Assembly: GCA_011800155.1 (NCBI GenBank)
Contig: CM022370.1
Coordinates: 806,001 to 870,000, forward strand
Reading direction: 5' to 3'
From: Flammulina velutipes
Taxonomy: Eukaryota > Basidiomycota > Agaricomycetes > Agaricales > Physalacriaceae
DNA: 64,000 nt
A model generated the notes under the pieces. It was not told the origin of the DNA and did not search any database. It saw only the letters and a program-made list of their open reading frames with translations. This document shows, piece by piece, positions 34,258 through 44,856 of the stretch (its first letter is position 1; every line of letters begins with the position of its first letter). The translations under genes and the position numbers were made by a program.

Positions 34258-34470
34258 ATGTAATTTTGTGTTGGGAATTAGTCGGTTGTGGGTCTAATAT
34301 CTGTTGCCACTCAACTGGAAATAGACTGCTCACCGTGGACGGACCTTGGACCTTACTTTTATAGACTATTAGAATCGATGTGGATTATCGTCTAAGCCAA
34401 TTAATTGGGTAGCAATGTAGGGATACAGCGAATCGAGTTGTGTGATGAATAAATTAGTGTAAGATCGTTC

Positions 34471-35164
34471 TCAGTCATCACTGGGGAACATTCAGCATGT
34501 GTAAAAAGGGGAAGGGGAGTTTGGGACGTACTCTGCTGGTTCTTTGCGTAGCCATAAGTCAATGACACTAGAAAACCCAGCAAATGCCAAACCGCCATAA
34601 AATGCGCCTTTAGGACCTGTATTACGAGCTAATATAGCTCCAGCAACCATACCTGCAGATGCAGAGTTATAAATGTCGTTTTTAGCACGATACTGCATGT
34701 CGTCAGTACGACTCGGGTGGGTCATGCATAACTCACCCCTTCGATCACGCATTCTGCGGCAGAGTATAGAGCGCCAATTTTCGCAAATGTTTTTCCCTGG
34801 GAGTATACACCCTTGGCCATATCTTTCATCACGACGCTTGCTTTTTGTGTGACCCCAGCGGAGTATTGCTGGCGAAGCAATGGGTCTTCGTAGCTGAATG
34901 AAGTTGTCATGAGCGAGAAAAAGCCTCCGATGGCGAAACCTGATGCGGGTTAGACTTTTCATACAATAAACAGTCAGCGGGCGTACCTCCGACTGCTGCA
35001 ATGGTCGCTTTTGCTGCACAAGACTCCATGGCGGCTCCGGCCAGAGCCTGGTATTTCATTGCTTGCATATAAGTCGCGCGGTCGTCTTCAGTTATTCCTG
35101 GGGGCAGCGGTTCCTTTCCTGGCGCGTAGATGGGCACCAGGCCGCGAAACCTTGGGTCATTCAT
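34471..35164 (-). CDS. TIM22: Mitochondrial import inner membrane translocase subunit TIM22
   Basis: Several exons. The protein starts [20 protein letters not shown]. The Tim17/22/23 core follows: [74 protein letters not shown] and [20 protein letters not shown]. The paired Cys (ESCAAK and AAECVIE) are those that form the structural disulfide in Tim22. The tail is LRKEPADDD if the last exon is 34480-34471 after an intron at 34481-34531; without that splice the frame would run on to a less likely end. It forms the carrier translocase channel in the inner membrane. Confidence 0.93.
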
Positions 35165-35281
35165 GTCGCCCAGAAGTTGACGAAAAGGTCAAAGGTCAAA
35201 GTGCGCGTATTACATAATGCGATATTTCTTACGCTTGACCTTGACTTTCGGACACTCAAAGGATTCCAATAAAATGGATAA

Positions 35282-36260
35282 TTATGCATACACCGTGTGT
35301 TCATCGTTTTCTCGCAGCAGCGACAATCCACCTCCTCCCAAAGACACGAAAACACACGCCGTCGTAAAGATGCTCACGCTTCTTGGCTGCATCGCCCATG
35401 TATAGCATACTATCCCTGCCATCGTCAAAATAAATCCCAAAGCTGCCATTAGAATGCAAAATGAATGCAGTCGACTCAACAGCTGTATCGGAGGCTGACT
35501 TCGGAATGGGCCCATCTGAACAAGATGCGGATTAGTGGACCACACAGGCCGGTCCTGCGAGGATGTTTGGGAGGGATGTAATTTAATTGGCCCCGGTCGA
35601 GGATCTGTCGGTGAGCCCGTTATGTGTTTTGCCGCCATGTCCAGAATTATTGAACCAGGTTGTGAATGCTTTGTAGGCGCAGGCAGAATCCCTTCGGCTT
35701 GTAGCTCTTCTTTGTTTGCCTCCTTGAGCTTGTATCTGATCAAAAAGAACGCTGCGATAAACGATACGAATGCTGTAAAGTGGTGGTGAGTCGCGTTTCC
35801 CTTGTCATGATAATATTTGACGGCGGTCCAGCGTACAGGCATTGACGTGCATAACAAGGGCGCCAAGCAAGCACGCGTTACAGGCGGACTGCCACGATGT
35901 ACTTTCTTCTGGATCACCAGGTGTAGTTGTTTGAAGGAGCCCCGCCACAACTGACGCGAAGAACGTCGTCTGCCCATTTAATCAGCTACCGCTCTTCAAA
36001 ATTGCCGGACCTCTCACGATTAAACTTATCAACTGCAGGCGATCCATCCAAGACTGCACCAAATCTTTTGTCGCTTTCCGTCGGACCTGCTCATCCTCTG
36101 CATCTTGTTCTTCTTGTGTATCTACGAAATAATCGTCAGTCGGACTCCGAACAAGACCGGTTGACCATTAGCACTCACGTTTCTTAACTGGCGTGTCAAC
36201 AAAACGGTCTGTGTAGAAGCCATCGGGAGGTAGCGCGTCTCGTGTACCGGAACGAAACAT
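35282..36260 (-). CDS. Four-TM membrane protein, basidiomycete type, unknown function
   Basis: The first exon gives MFRSGTRDALPPDGFYTDRF, a soluble acidic N-terminus follows, then WMDRLQLISLITTFFASVVA. TM1 is split by an intron. TM2-TM3 is a long hydrophobic hairpin (CLLGALVMHVNASFVSFIAA, FFLIRYKLKEANKEE). A cytosolic linker of about 90 residues precedes LHSFCILMAALGFILTMAGI and VSIFTTACVFVSLGGGGLSL. Choosing the frame GALVMHVNAS requires an intron at about 35770-35841; the alternative open frame across it would lose the TM hairpin. The layout matches a group of membrane proteins expanded in mushroom-forming fungi. No function is known to me. Confidence 0.75.
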
Positions 36261-36490
36261 TGCACTTAATGATGGTTCGGAGGTGCCTGGTGAGCGCGCC
36301 AGTTTTGAAGAGTTACACGACGTGGAGTCACTTCATCAGAGGGTTGATTCCACTCCAATTATACCCCGTACTGTTCGTCTGATTTCTGCGCTCGGTACAT
36401 CATTTGACGCTTTCATTGAACTAACAAATTCATCTTCTTATCCTAGACTGAATGGCGACGTTAGCGCCAACGATACTGAGGTGCATACCT

Positions 36491-37058
36491 CTACAAAGCC
36501 GCGGAAACCACTTCAGCCTCGTGCCTAAAAGCAGATACAGCTTCGGTATCTGCGTCTCGGTCTGCTCGCCATCCCCTGTTCTCCAACGCCGCCGCCAGTG
36601 CTAGAAGCCCATGAGCGCAATCTCGATGCGCCACCGGGTAAGCAGAGAGGATCTCGCGGTGCGTGAAGATTGCCTCGAGATATTCACCGTTGGTGGTGGC
36701 ATAGGAATGTATCTGCGATTGAATGGCCTGTAGGTATGCGCATCCGTGATAAATTGGTTCAAGCTGAGGCTGATTTTGCTTCAGACACAATCAAACGATG
36801 CATCATTTGAAAACCCACTTGATGTTCCATTACGACGTCTTCGCCTCCATGGGTGCTGCTATAAAAAAACTGCTCCGAGAGGAAGGTATAAACTCAATTG
36901 TGCGTGGCTGATGCGGAAGATGGCATACATACCTCCGGCTCCTCGAGTTTCATTTTGACGAGGAGATCGCATATGTCGTCTGGTCCGTGATGCTATAGGA
37001 TGAGTTAAGTTTTTTTTCATTGACTGGATCAAATGAAAGGCGTACTCACAGCACTCAT
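36491..37058 (-). CDS. Small unrecognised protein of about 135 residues
   Basis: Four coding exons can be joined with good splice sites and one frame. The first is ATG AGT GCT (37058-37050), then HHGPDDICDLLVKMKLEEPE. Next is FFYSSTHGGEDVVMEHQ with an acceptor GAGCAG, then a last exon from QNQPQLEPIYHGCAYLQAIQ to the stop at 36491. The last exon is strongly helical (EYLEAIFTHREILSAYP, RDCAHGLLALAAALENRGW), a pattern like a TPR-type or helical repeat, and it is acidic overall. No known family comes to mind. The consistent frame across three introns is the main support. First coding exon of nine bases is notable. Confidence 0.6.
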
Positions 37059-37737
37059 TGTGGTAGGGTGAATGGAATGTGAAAGAAGAAGGGAGGAAGG
37101 GAAGCTTTAAATACATACCAAGGTGTGGCGAACATGCTGCTGGCGCATTCCGCTCATCGGATAGGAGATAATCAGTGGCTACTGGATCGGGCTACCTGGA
37201 CCTACATTGGGTGTCTAGTAAAGTAGTAAGTATTTTGTACCATGCCATTCTGCTGAATTGATGACGGACACAGACGACAAAGTGATCTTTCCCACTGTAC
37301 TATGATTGATCGATTGATGTGCTGTTTTTAATCTTAATTCCCCATCGTCCTCCACTAAAGCCTTTAGGATACTGACAGCCGTGCTACCCAGGTGCTACCA
37401 TCACCAAACCATTGCCCGCGCCACGCTTTGACACCGGAAACCCCTGTAATATTTAAAAATTCTCGCGTGGTTCTATTGGATCTGTTCCGAACTATGGCAT
37501 TTGCTATTAAAGACGATCATCTTGACTTTCACATTTACTGGCCTGTCTCTTCATTGCAGCCGTACCGGAAGATCCCAACGGCGAAGCAGTAGTCTGATGA
37601 TCTGGTCGTAAGTGATTCTTTAGCCCATACCCATTTCGTCGGTCAGTTAAAGCGCCCGTTTTCCCAAGCTTGTCCGGGTTGAGCCGCCATACATAAAGTA
37701 CCAGTGGCCTACATCGTGATCGTCCAACCATTCATCC
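37059..37737. other. Divergent intergenic region, no gene seen
   Basis: 679 bases between the small gene (minus) and the 7TM gene (plus). No long conserved-looking frame. It holds both promoters. Confidence 0.5.
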
Positions 37738-39100
37738 ATGGCCCCCATTCCGTTGGACAAAGCCTACCTCACCGCAATATGGCTTGAGACTGTATTTTAT
37801 GGTGAATAACATCCACTCCTTACGTAGATCTTCACTCACAGTGTCTTGTTTGTAGGGATAAACATATTGCTATTCTTCTCCTACTTGTGGATCTCCAAGT
37901 ACAAGCAGAAGAATAGAGCTGTGAACAAAATAATCTTACCGATCGGTATTTTGATGTTCTGTTTCTCGACGATACATGTTTCTCTGGGATTCGAGAGGCT
38001 CATTCGAGGGTTCATCTACCTGCGCAACCAACCTGGGGGCCCAGCTGCTTTCTTTTCGGGTGGGTTAATTTAACTAGCCTTGAGGCAGATGTTGATCCTA
38101 CATGTCTTCTTTTCAGACGTTTCTATCCCAGCCAATGTCGCAAAAGTGTGCATACACACCATTAACTCCATATTCGGAGACAGCATCGTGGTAAGTGTTG
38201 CCCCGCGATCAAGTTCTCCTCCTGTTGACAGCAGCCCTAGGTTTGGCGATGTTACCACGTCTGGGGACAGAGTTGGCTGATATGTATAGTCCCTGTGCTT
38301 TTGATCATCGCTTCGGCGGGTAAGTCTTGTTTATCTTTACGAACGTATTTGCTAACTTGATTACGGCGGCTAGTGTGCGGGTTTGGTCAGACGGTCGTCT
38401 TTGCACAGGCGACAGACACGCACAGTGCCTTTGTGCATAGGTTGCAAGTGTGGAACGGATCAGTGTTCTCTCTGTCACTGGCTACGAATGTCGTTGTCAC
38501 CTCACTGATTGCGTTCAGGATTTGGTAGGTTGACTGTTTTGTGTTCATTGCATCGCTCTCTAACGTCACGGTTTCCATAGGTATCTGGGAAGGCAGCTCC
38601 CATTCGCGTCCGGCTTTAGATACCGGAGAGTGTTGACATTAATCGTGGAGTCTGGCGCGATCTATTCTTCGGCGTTGGTTATCGAAATCACGCTCTACTT
38701 TTTGGGATCCAACGCTTTCTATATTATCTACGACCCAATTGCTCAACTCACGGTAAACTCCTTTTGTGCATTACGGCAGAGATACTGATGATACGTGTGA
38801 CAGGCCATCGTCCCAACAATGATCATCGTCATGGCTTGCTTGGGTTTGACCTCGAATGACCTCAACGAGAAACAGAAGCTGAGTATTGAGAGCGCGCCTC
38901 ACTTTGCATCCAAACCGCCACACCGGAAGAGGACGTCCACCCTGGATTTCACAGCGACCCCTGCATTCGGAACGCATACTAGTGAAGAAGCGAGGACGAG
39001 CAGTTCAAACGTGTTTGTTGACGTGAAGAGTGAGGAATATGAGCTTGCGTCCTCCGGTGTGGGTACTGGGAGGTCGGTGAATACCGATGTAGCTGTATGA
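37738..39100 (+). CDS. Seven-TM membrane protein of a basidiomycete-expanded family
   Basis: About seven exons. Hydrophobic helices in order: AYLTAIWLETVFYGINILLF, KIILPIGILMFCFSTIHVSL, NVAKVCIHTINSIFGDSIVV, WLICIVPVLLIIASAVCGFG, SVFSLSLATNVVVTSLIAFR, VESGAIYSSALVIEITLYFL and AIVPTMIIVMACLGLTSND. The WRCYHVWGQSWL segment after TM3 and VESGAIYSS in TM6 match a receptor-like family common in agaricomycetes. The C-terminal tail of about 90 residues is cytosolic and Ser/Thr-rich. A sensing role is often supposed for this group but is not established. The N-terminus is likely outside. Confidence 0.8.
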
Positions 39101-39598
39101 GGAAAGTGTATGGTATTTAGCCTTCTTGTATTACTGTAGTCGTTCGATACACACTCGTTACCTTGCCCAGTGCATGTTTGCTGCAAGGCCCAATGATGAG
39201 TCAGCCATACGGGGCGGGACCGGTTTCCTAAAGCGGGAGTGACCGGGGTCCATGTCAATTTTTGGGCATAGTCTTGCTCAGCCTGTGCTTGTCTTCGTCC
39301 CTCGTCCTTGCCTACAGGACAGACTTCGACTCCCGGATTGCTCATCCCAGCATCCGAAGACAAACTCGGTCTTTCTTCGACTCTACACCCCACTTGCAGC
39401 TGTTTTCTCGCCTGCTGGCAGGTCATTTTTGACGACCGACCCACACGAGACAGAATAAACACCTTTTTTCTTCCTTGCAACTCGATTTACGCCGACCAAC
39501 TTGCCATCTACACCGTCCAACTCGATACACTCTTAAAATTCGTGAGCATCTCTCTTTTTTCCTCGCGAAAAAGCTGTGGATTGACGGTCGCCTATAGA
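39101..39598. other. eIF4G promoter and leader with 5'UTR intron
   Basis: 498 bases upstream of eIF4G. GTGAGC at 39542 and CCTATAG ending at 39597 delimit a likely 56-base leader intron. Its acceptor is one base before the ATG at 39599. The frame is open upstream of the ATG, but no upstream ATG is in frame. No other gene. Confidence 0.6.
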
Positions 39599-42500
39599 AT
39601 GAGCAAATCGTCTACTGCTACGGTACCAAAGATTCCAACCCAGCTCCCAGCGAAGTCAGCTTGGGCAAAAGGCCCACCAGCATCGTCTTCACGATCTCAG
39701 TCCCCGGCCCCATCCGCACCACCCTCACATCCTACCCATTCGCGACGCCCGAGTGCTCTTGGTCCGAACATACCCATAAAGGATGGTGTTGGCATTTCGC
39801 GCAACGTAGGCGCCGCCACGAAGCAAGGTACGTTGCATACATTTATCAATTTTACTTGGGTACATCTAACCGAAAAATTAGGCGGTCCGTCAGTCTCCTT
39901 TGGATCGATTGACGATGTAAACGCCCCGATATCGTCGTCCCCTGCACCCACCCCCGCTCCGTCAATGAAAGCTGATAGTGTTAAATCCTTCGGCACCGTC
40001 CCTGCGACCGTCAGTCAGGTCAACGGCCAGTCGTCTGTCCAAACTGCAGCGTCCATACCTCCTGCCGCGTCATCGGCAAGCGCCCCCAGTAGCGTTCCTC
40101 CAAACAAGAAATTTGATGTAAAAAAGTTTTTCCAAGGCTCGCCATCGACCTCTGCACCGTCGCAGCCGTCATCTCCTAATGTCCGCCCTGCTTCCATCTC
40201 ACAGCCCTCGGCATCAACATCACAACCGCCTCCCTCGCAGTACCAGCAGTTTGTGCCACAAAATGGCATGCGGCAACCCCAGCAAAACCCAGGCCAGAAT
40301 GGCTCATCCGGATCCGGACCTAAATCACCTCCGTATCGTCACCAAGCCGCAAACCCCGCTGGCTCACGGATGTCTAATGGCCCCAGCGGGCCCTCACAAA
40401 TGTCTGGCGGTATGGGAAGCCCTCGATTAAGCCCGCACCCCCCGCCTGGTCAGATGCCTCCACCCATGCAGCAGATGTGGCCATATGGTTATGTGAGTTC
40501 GAGAAAAAAAAGATTTACTAGTGCAGAACTGATTAGCTTTAGTATCCTGCGCCCCCCACGATGGATCCGCAGTATATGCCTCAATATGCCGCTGCCGGTG
40601 GCTGGTATATTCCTGGTCAAATGCCGCCACAACAGCCGCATGCTCCAGGTGGGCATATCCCTCCCCACAACGGCATGCCGATGTCTCCCCGAAATCCTTC
40701 TGTACCTATGCCCGGTCCTGGTACCCCGACTCCTTCACACGCAACCCCCGCGTCACATGTTGCCCCGCCACCGCCTATGTCACATACTTCATCTGGAAGC
40801 ATTGGTGGCATGGCCTCACCGCCTCCCACACCATCTTCCACCAACCGGCCTTACAACCCCAATGCCAACACATTTGTCCCTCGATCGAACAAGGTCTCCG
40901 TATCTCTCAAGAGCGCCGATGGCAAGGAGATAGATCTACACAACCTCAAGCACCAGAGTCCTGCGCAAGTTGTGCACGCACTTCCTCCCGTGGTATCTCC
41001 TCCGCCTGCGAGTCCCGGTCGACGACCAGTGATCCGCATGGAATCTGAAACTGACAAGATGAAACGCTTGCAGATTGAAGGCAACGAAGAGAGAGCTAAG
41101 CAAAAGGCAAAGCAAGAGGCTGACGAGAAGGCGAAGAAGGAGAAGGAGGAGAAGCAGAAGGCAGAGCGCGAAGCCAAGGAGAAGGAGGAGCTAGCTGTTC
41201 GTGAGAAGGAGCGGGAAGAACGAGAGGCGCGCGAGAAGCAGGAACGGGAGGCCCAGGAGAAGAAGAGGAAGGAGGAAGAGGAAGCGCAAGAGAGGATACG
41301 GAAGGAAGAGGAGGCTAAGCAGCGCCTAGCAGAGGAGACGGCACGCACAGAGGCCGCCGCCAAGTTGAAGCTTGAGGCCGAAGCAGAGGCCAAGCGCAAG
41401 GCTAGCGAGGAGGCAGAGGCAGAGGTCAAGCGTAAGGCTGAGACTGAAGCCAGTGCAGAGGCTGAGGCAGCGAAGGCCAAGGAGGTCGAGGTAGTCGAGG
41501 TCAAGGAAGAGGCCAAGGAAGAGGTTTCTGAGGAGCCAGAAGAGGGCGAATTGTCTGAGGAGAAGGAGGCCAAACCAGAGAAGGAGTCACTCAAGATTGA
41601 CACGTCTGGAGCTCCATCTGAGCTCCCCCGTCGTCGTCCTGGACCATTGGACCTCTCGTCTACAAGAGGTACCAACATACAACAGCCGTTACCGTCTGCG
41701 CTTGCGACTGCTCGTATCATCAACGACTTGGGCACCGTTCCTTACCCGGAGGGCATCAGGTCTCCCAACATCGACCTCAACATCGGCGCTAAGGATGGCA
41801 AATTTAGGTTGGTACAATGTTTTGTGCAATTTCTTCAAGTGCTTACGTCTGAATTCATACAGGTATGACCGAGAATTCCTCATGCAGTTCATGTCTATAT
41901 GCAAGGAGAAGCCCGATCACCTACCTCCCCTCGACGCCATTGGTTTAGATCCTACTGAACCTCCAAATTACCCCATGAGCCGAGGCGGTTCAGGTCGCCA
42001 TAATCGCCAAGCATCTGCGTCTACTCCTCAACGGCAAGCATCCGTCAGCGGGGCCTTCAATGGTTCATCTTTCGGCAAAGCCGCCAACCCTTTCAGCATG
42101 GGCAACTTCTCAACTCTACAGAACTCCAAACTCACCAGCGAGGAACGATTCAACCGTGCTGCATCTGTTGGTAGCGCTGGAGGCGCAGGTTTCCCACGGC
42201 CGACACAAATGCAACGCACGGCGAGCCAGGGTGGCCCCGGCGCACCCATGGGTAGCAATCGCGTCCGTAGCAAGCGTGGTGAGAAGCGGAATGATGGCAA
42301 CAGGGCACCGAACTCCCAACAACATGGCTCCAGTGGTTATGGTTCTGCTGCTTCCCTCGCGCAAGCTATGCTGGAACCCGTCGCTCCCTTACAGGCCAGT
42401 GCCAACCGTTGGGATAGGCGGGCTTTGGCTCAGGATTCAGATTCGCCGGAGATGGTCGACCGCAAGGTCAAATCTCTCCTCAACAAGCTCACCATGGAGA

Positions 42501-44362
42501 AGTTCGATTCTATATCCGACCAGATCATCGCTTGGGCCAACAAGTCGGAGAACGAGAAGGATGGTCGCACTCTCATCCAGGTCATTCGGTTGGTCTTCGA
42601 AAAGGCCACGGACGAGGCTGCATGGTCAGAGATGTACGCTCGTCTCTGTCGGAAGATGATGGAGCAGATCAGCCCCAAAGTCCAGGACGACGGTATCAAG
42701 AACGCGGACGGCAAGCCTATCGCAGGCGGTCAACTCTTCCGCAAGTACCTGCTTAACCGTTGCCAAGAGGATTTCGAGCGCGGATGGGTCGCGAAGGAAG
42801 CTGCTGCCGCCGCCGCTGCCCACAAAGCGACGGAAGACAATGCTCTCAAAGTGGAGAACGACAAGAAGAAGAGCGACAATCCTGCTGACGATGAAGAGTA
42901 CGCACTATACTCGGAAGAATACTACGCTGCGCAAAAGGCAAAGCGACAGGGTCTGGGTCTCATCAAGTTCATCGGAGAGCTGTTCAAACTTCAGATGTTG
43001 ACGGAGCGTATCATGCACGAGTGTGTCAAGAAGCTACTCGGCAATGTCGAGAATCCCGAGGAAGAGGAAATCGAATCACTGTGCAAACTCATCTCGACCG
43101 TCGGACAGATGCTGGATACACAGAAGGCTCGCGCACACATGGACGTATACTTCTCCCGCATGAAGGAACTAACGAAGAGCGCCAACGTCAGCTCTCGTAT
43201 GCAATTTATGTTGCAGGTACGTCCACATACAGTCGTTATGTGAGGTTCTGGACTAATTATCTTTAGGATGTTCTGGAATTGCGCGAACGCCGATGGAACA
43301 CTCGCAATACAGTCGCTGCACCCAGTACGATTGCACAAGTGCGGGAAAATGTAAGTTTCTCATGACAGCTTTACATTGGCCGTTGACTGAGATTATTATA
43401 AAGGCTGCGAAAGAGAAGGCTGCCGCCGAGAAAGAGTCTTATCAACGAACGATCTCAATGTCTCGCGGTGGTTCAAGACGAGGCGGAGAACGCGGAGACG
43501 CGTCGCAGATTGGACCCGATGGATGGGCAGTAGCAGGCGGCGCACCCCGCCCACCTCCTAAGGCTGGAGACTTGTCTAAATTCGGTCAAATTAGCAAGGG
43601 CACTGGAGGACCGTTAACGTTTGGCCCCCAAAGCAATATCTACTCGGGCAAAAAGGACAAACGTGAATCGATACAGCGAACGAACTCTTCGTCGTCGAAC
43701 ATGTTCTCAATGTTGCAAAGCTCAGAGAACCCCGCGGAGCCAGCTGCTGTTGCTGCCAAAGGTAAGCCCTGGTTCTTCTCATGTGAGAAAATCGCTGACT
43801 ATAATTAACAGAACCGCCTATGCGGAGGAAACTTGTCCTACAGCCCCGCTCGAAACCGGTGGAGTCTTCTGGTGACGGAGCTCCTTCATCTGAACCTGAG
43901 CATGGCTCTGAAGACGAGGTTGAATCCCCTGTGGCCGATGCTGCAGTGATGTCGGATGCCGACGCCAAGAAGACCATTGACGAGGATGTCAAGGAGTTCT
44001 TTGCCGTTCGCAATCTAGAGGAAGCCGACAACTACTTCCAACGTCTCCCCGCTGCACATCACCATAGTTTGGTTGACAAGCTAGTGTCATTGTCCCTCGA
44101 ATCGAAGGAATCGGACGCACAACTTGTCACCGACTTTTTCAAACGCGCCAAGGACCAGCATCTTTGCGAGAACAAAGCTTTCGAAGACGGATTCTCGCCT
44201 ATTGTGGAGTTCTTGGACGATATTGCTATCGATGCGCCAATGGCCTACAAATATATGGCGAACATGATACGCGCCGTCGAGTTCAGCGAGGAAGAACGGA
44301 CACGCATTGCGTCGAAGCTGCCGGATAGCTCAGCCTCCAAACTTCTTGCTCTTTTATCATAG
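39599..44362 (+). CDS. Translation initiation factor eIF4G
   Basis: Seven exons, close to 1,480 codons. The N-terminal third is Pro/Ser/Gln-rich and disordered, with a Gly/Tyr/Met patch (MDPQYMPQYAAAGGWYIPGQ). A very charged segment of about 190 residues (41040-41590) of Lys, Glu, Arg and Ala predicts one long helix. The eIF4E-binding motif YDREFLM (YxxxxL-phi) starts one base after the splice at 41862. The MIF4G domain (about 42440-43215) includes VKSLLNKLTMEKFDSISDQI, LIQVIRLVFEKATDEAAWSE and LIKFIGELFKLQMLTERIM. A linker with RERRWNTRN precedes the MA3-like domain (43960-44350: DVKEFFAVRNLEEADNYFQ). It scaffolds eIF4E, eIF4A and poly(A)-binding protein in cytosolic cap-dependent initiation. 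Confidence 0.95.
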
Positions 44363-44856
44363 ATCGCATATTCTGACCATCTGTTACTGTATTCGCTTAC
44401 TTTACCTTATCCCGCTTCACATACTTGTTCTCATTGTGTCCATTATTCATTTTCGTGTCTGTTGTTCTGCATTGTTTTTATAGTTCCACGTAGCTAGTTT
44501 CGGAAGCCGGCATGCTTTGAGCAGAACCAATTGTATGATGCTTCGCGAGCAGAGTTGATTGTTCAGTTGAATCAGTTCTATTTTGAGCGTTACGTTGACC
44601 TGGGCAGGGGCCTTGGAACAATTGAAATGTTATAAGAACGTGGGTGCCGTCATTGTTTATCAACTGCCGGGCATCCTTTTCCGGTGGACGACGCGCATCT
44701 ATTCTAATTTCTCTCGCCTGGTTTGCGCCTTATAGCGCTTCTTTAAATAGTGGCTTCTTCTCGTATCATTTCCGGAGCAGGACGCCCATAATTATCGCGC
44801 ACTTCGAGCCCTTAATCTCCCTATCCGCTGGGTCGACCATACGCTTTTCAGCTCAC
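44363..44856. other. Intergenic region, no gene seen
   Basis: 494 bases between eIF4G and the Trk transporter, both on the plus strand. The frame is open for some distance upstream of the Trk ATG but has no ATG of its own. Nothing else is recognisable. Confidence 0.5.

Noticed and set aside
36283..36528. 81-codon plus-strand frame between the 4-TM gene and the small helical gene
   Set aside because: It has no ATG at its start (GTG), and no conserved pattern; it lies in the likely promoter of the gene starting at 36260.
40851..41735. 294-codon minus-strand frame, Ser-rich, opposite the charged helix of eIF4G
   Set aside because: Its Ser/Ala/Leu runs are the complement of the Glu/Lys/Ala codons of eIF4G; no independent signal for a gene.
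42060..42659. Second plus-strand frame of 199 codons overlapping eIF4G
   Set aside because: A shadow frame of the MIF4G exon; composition is random and it lacks domains.
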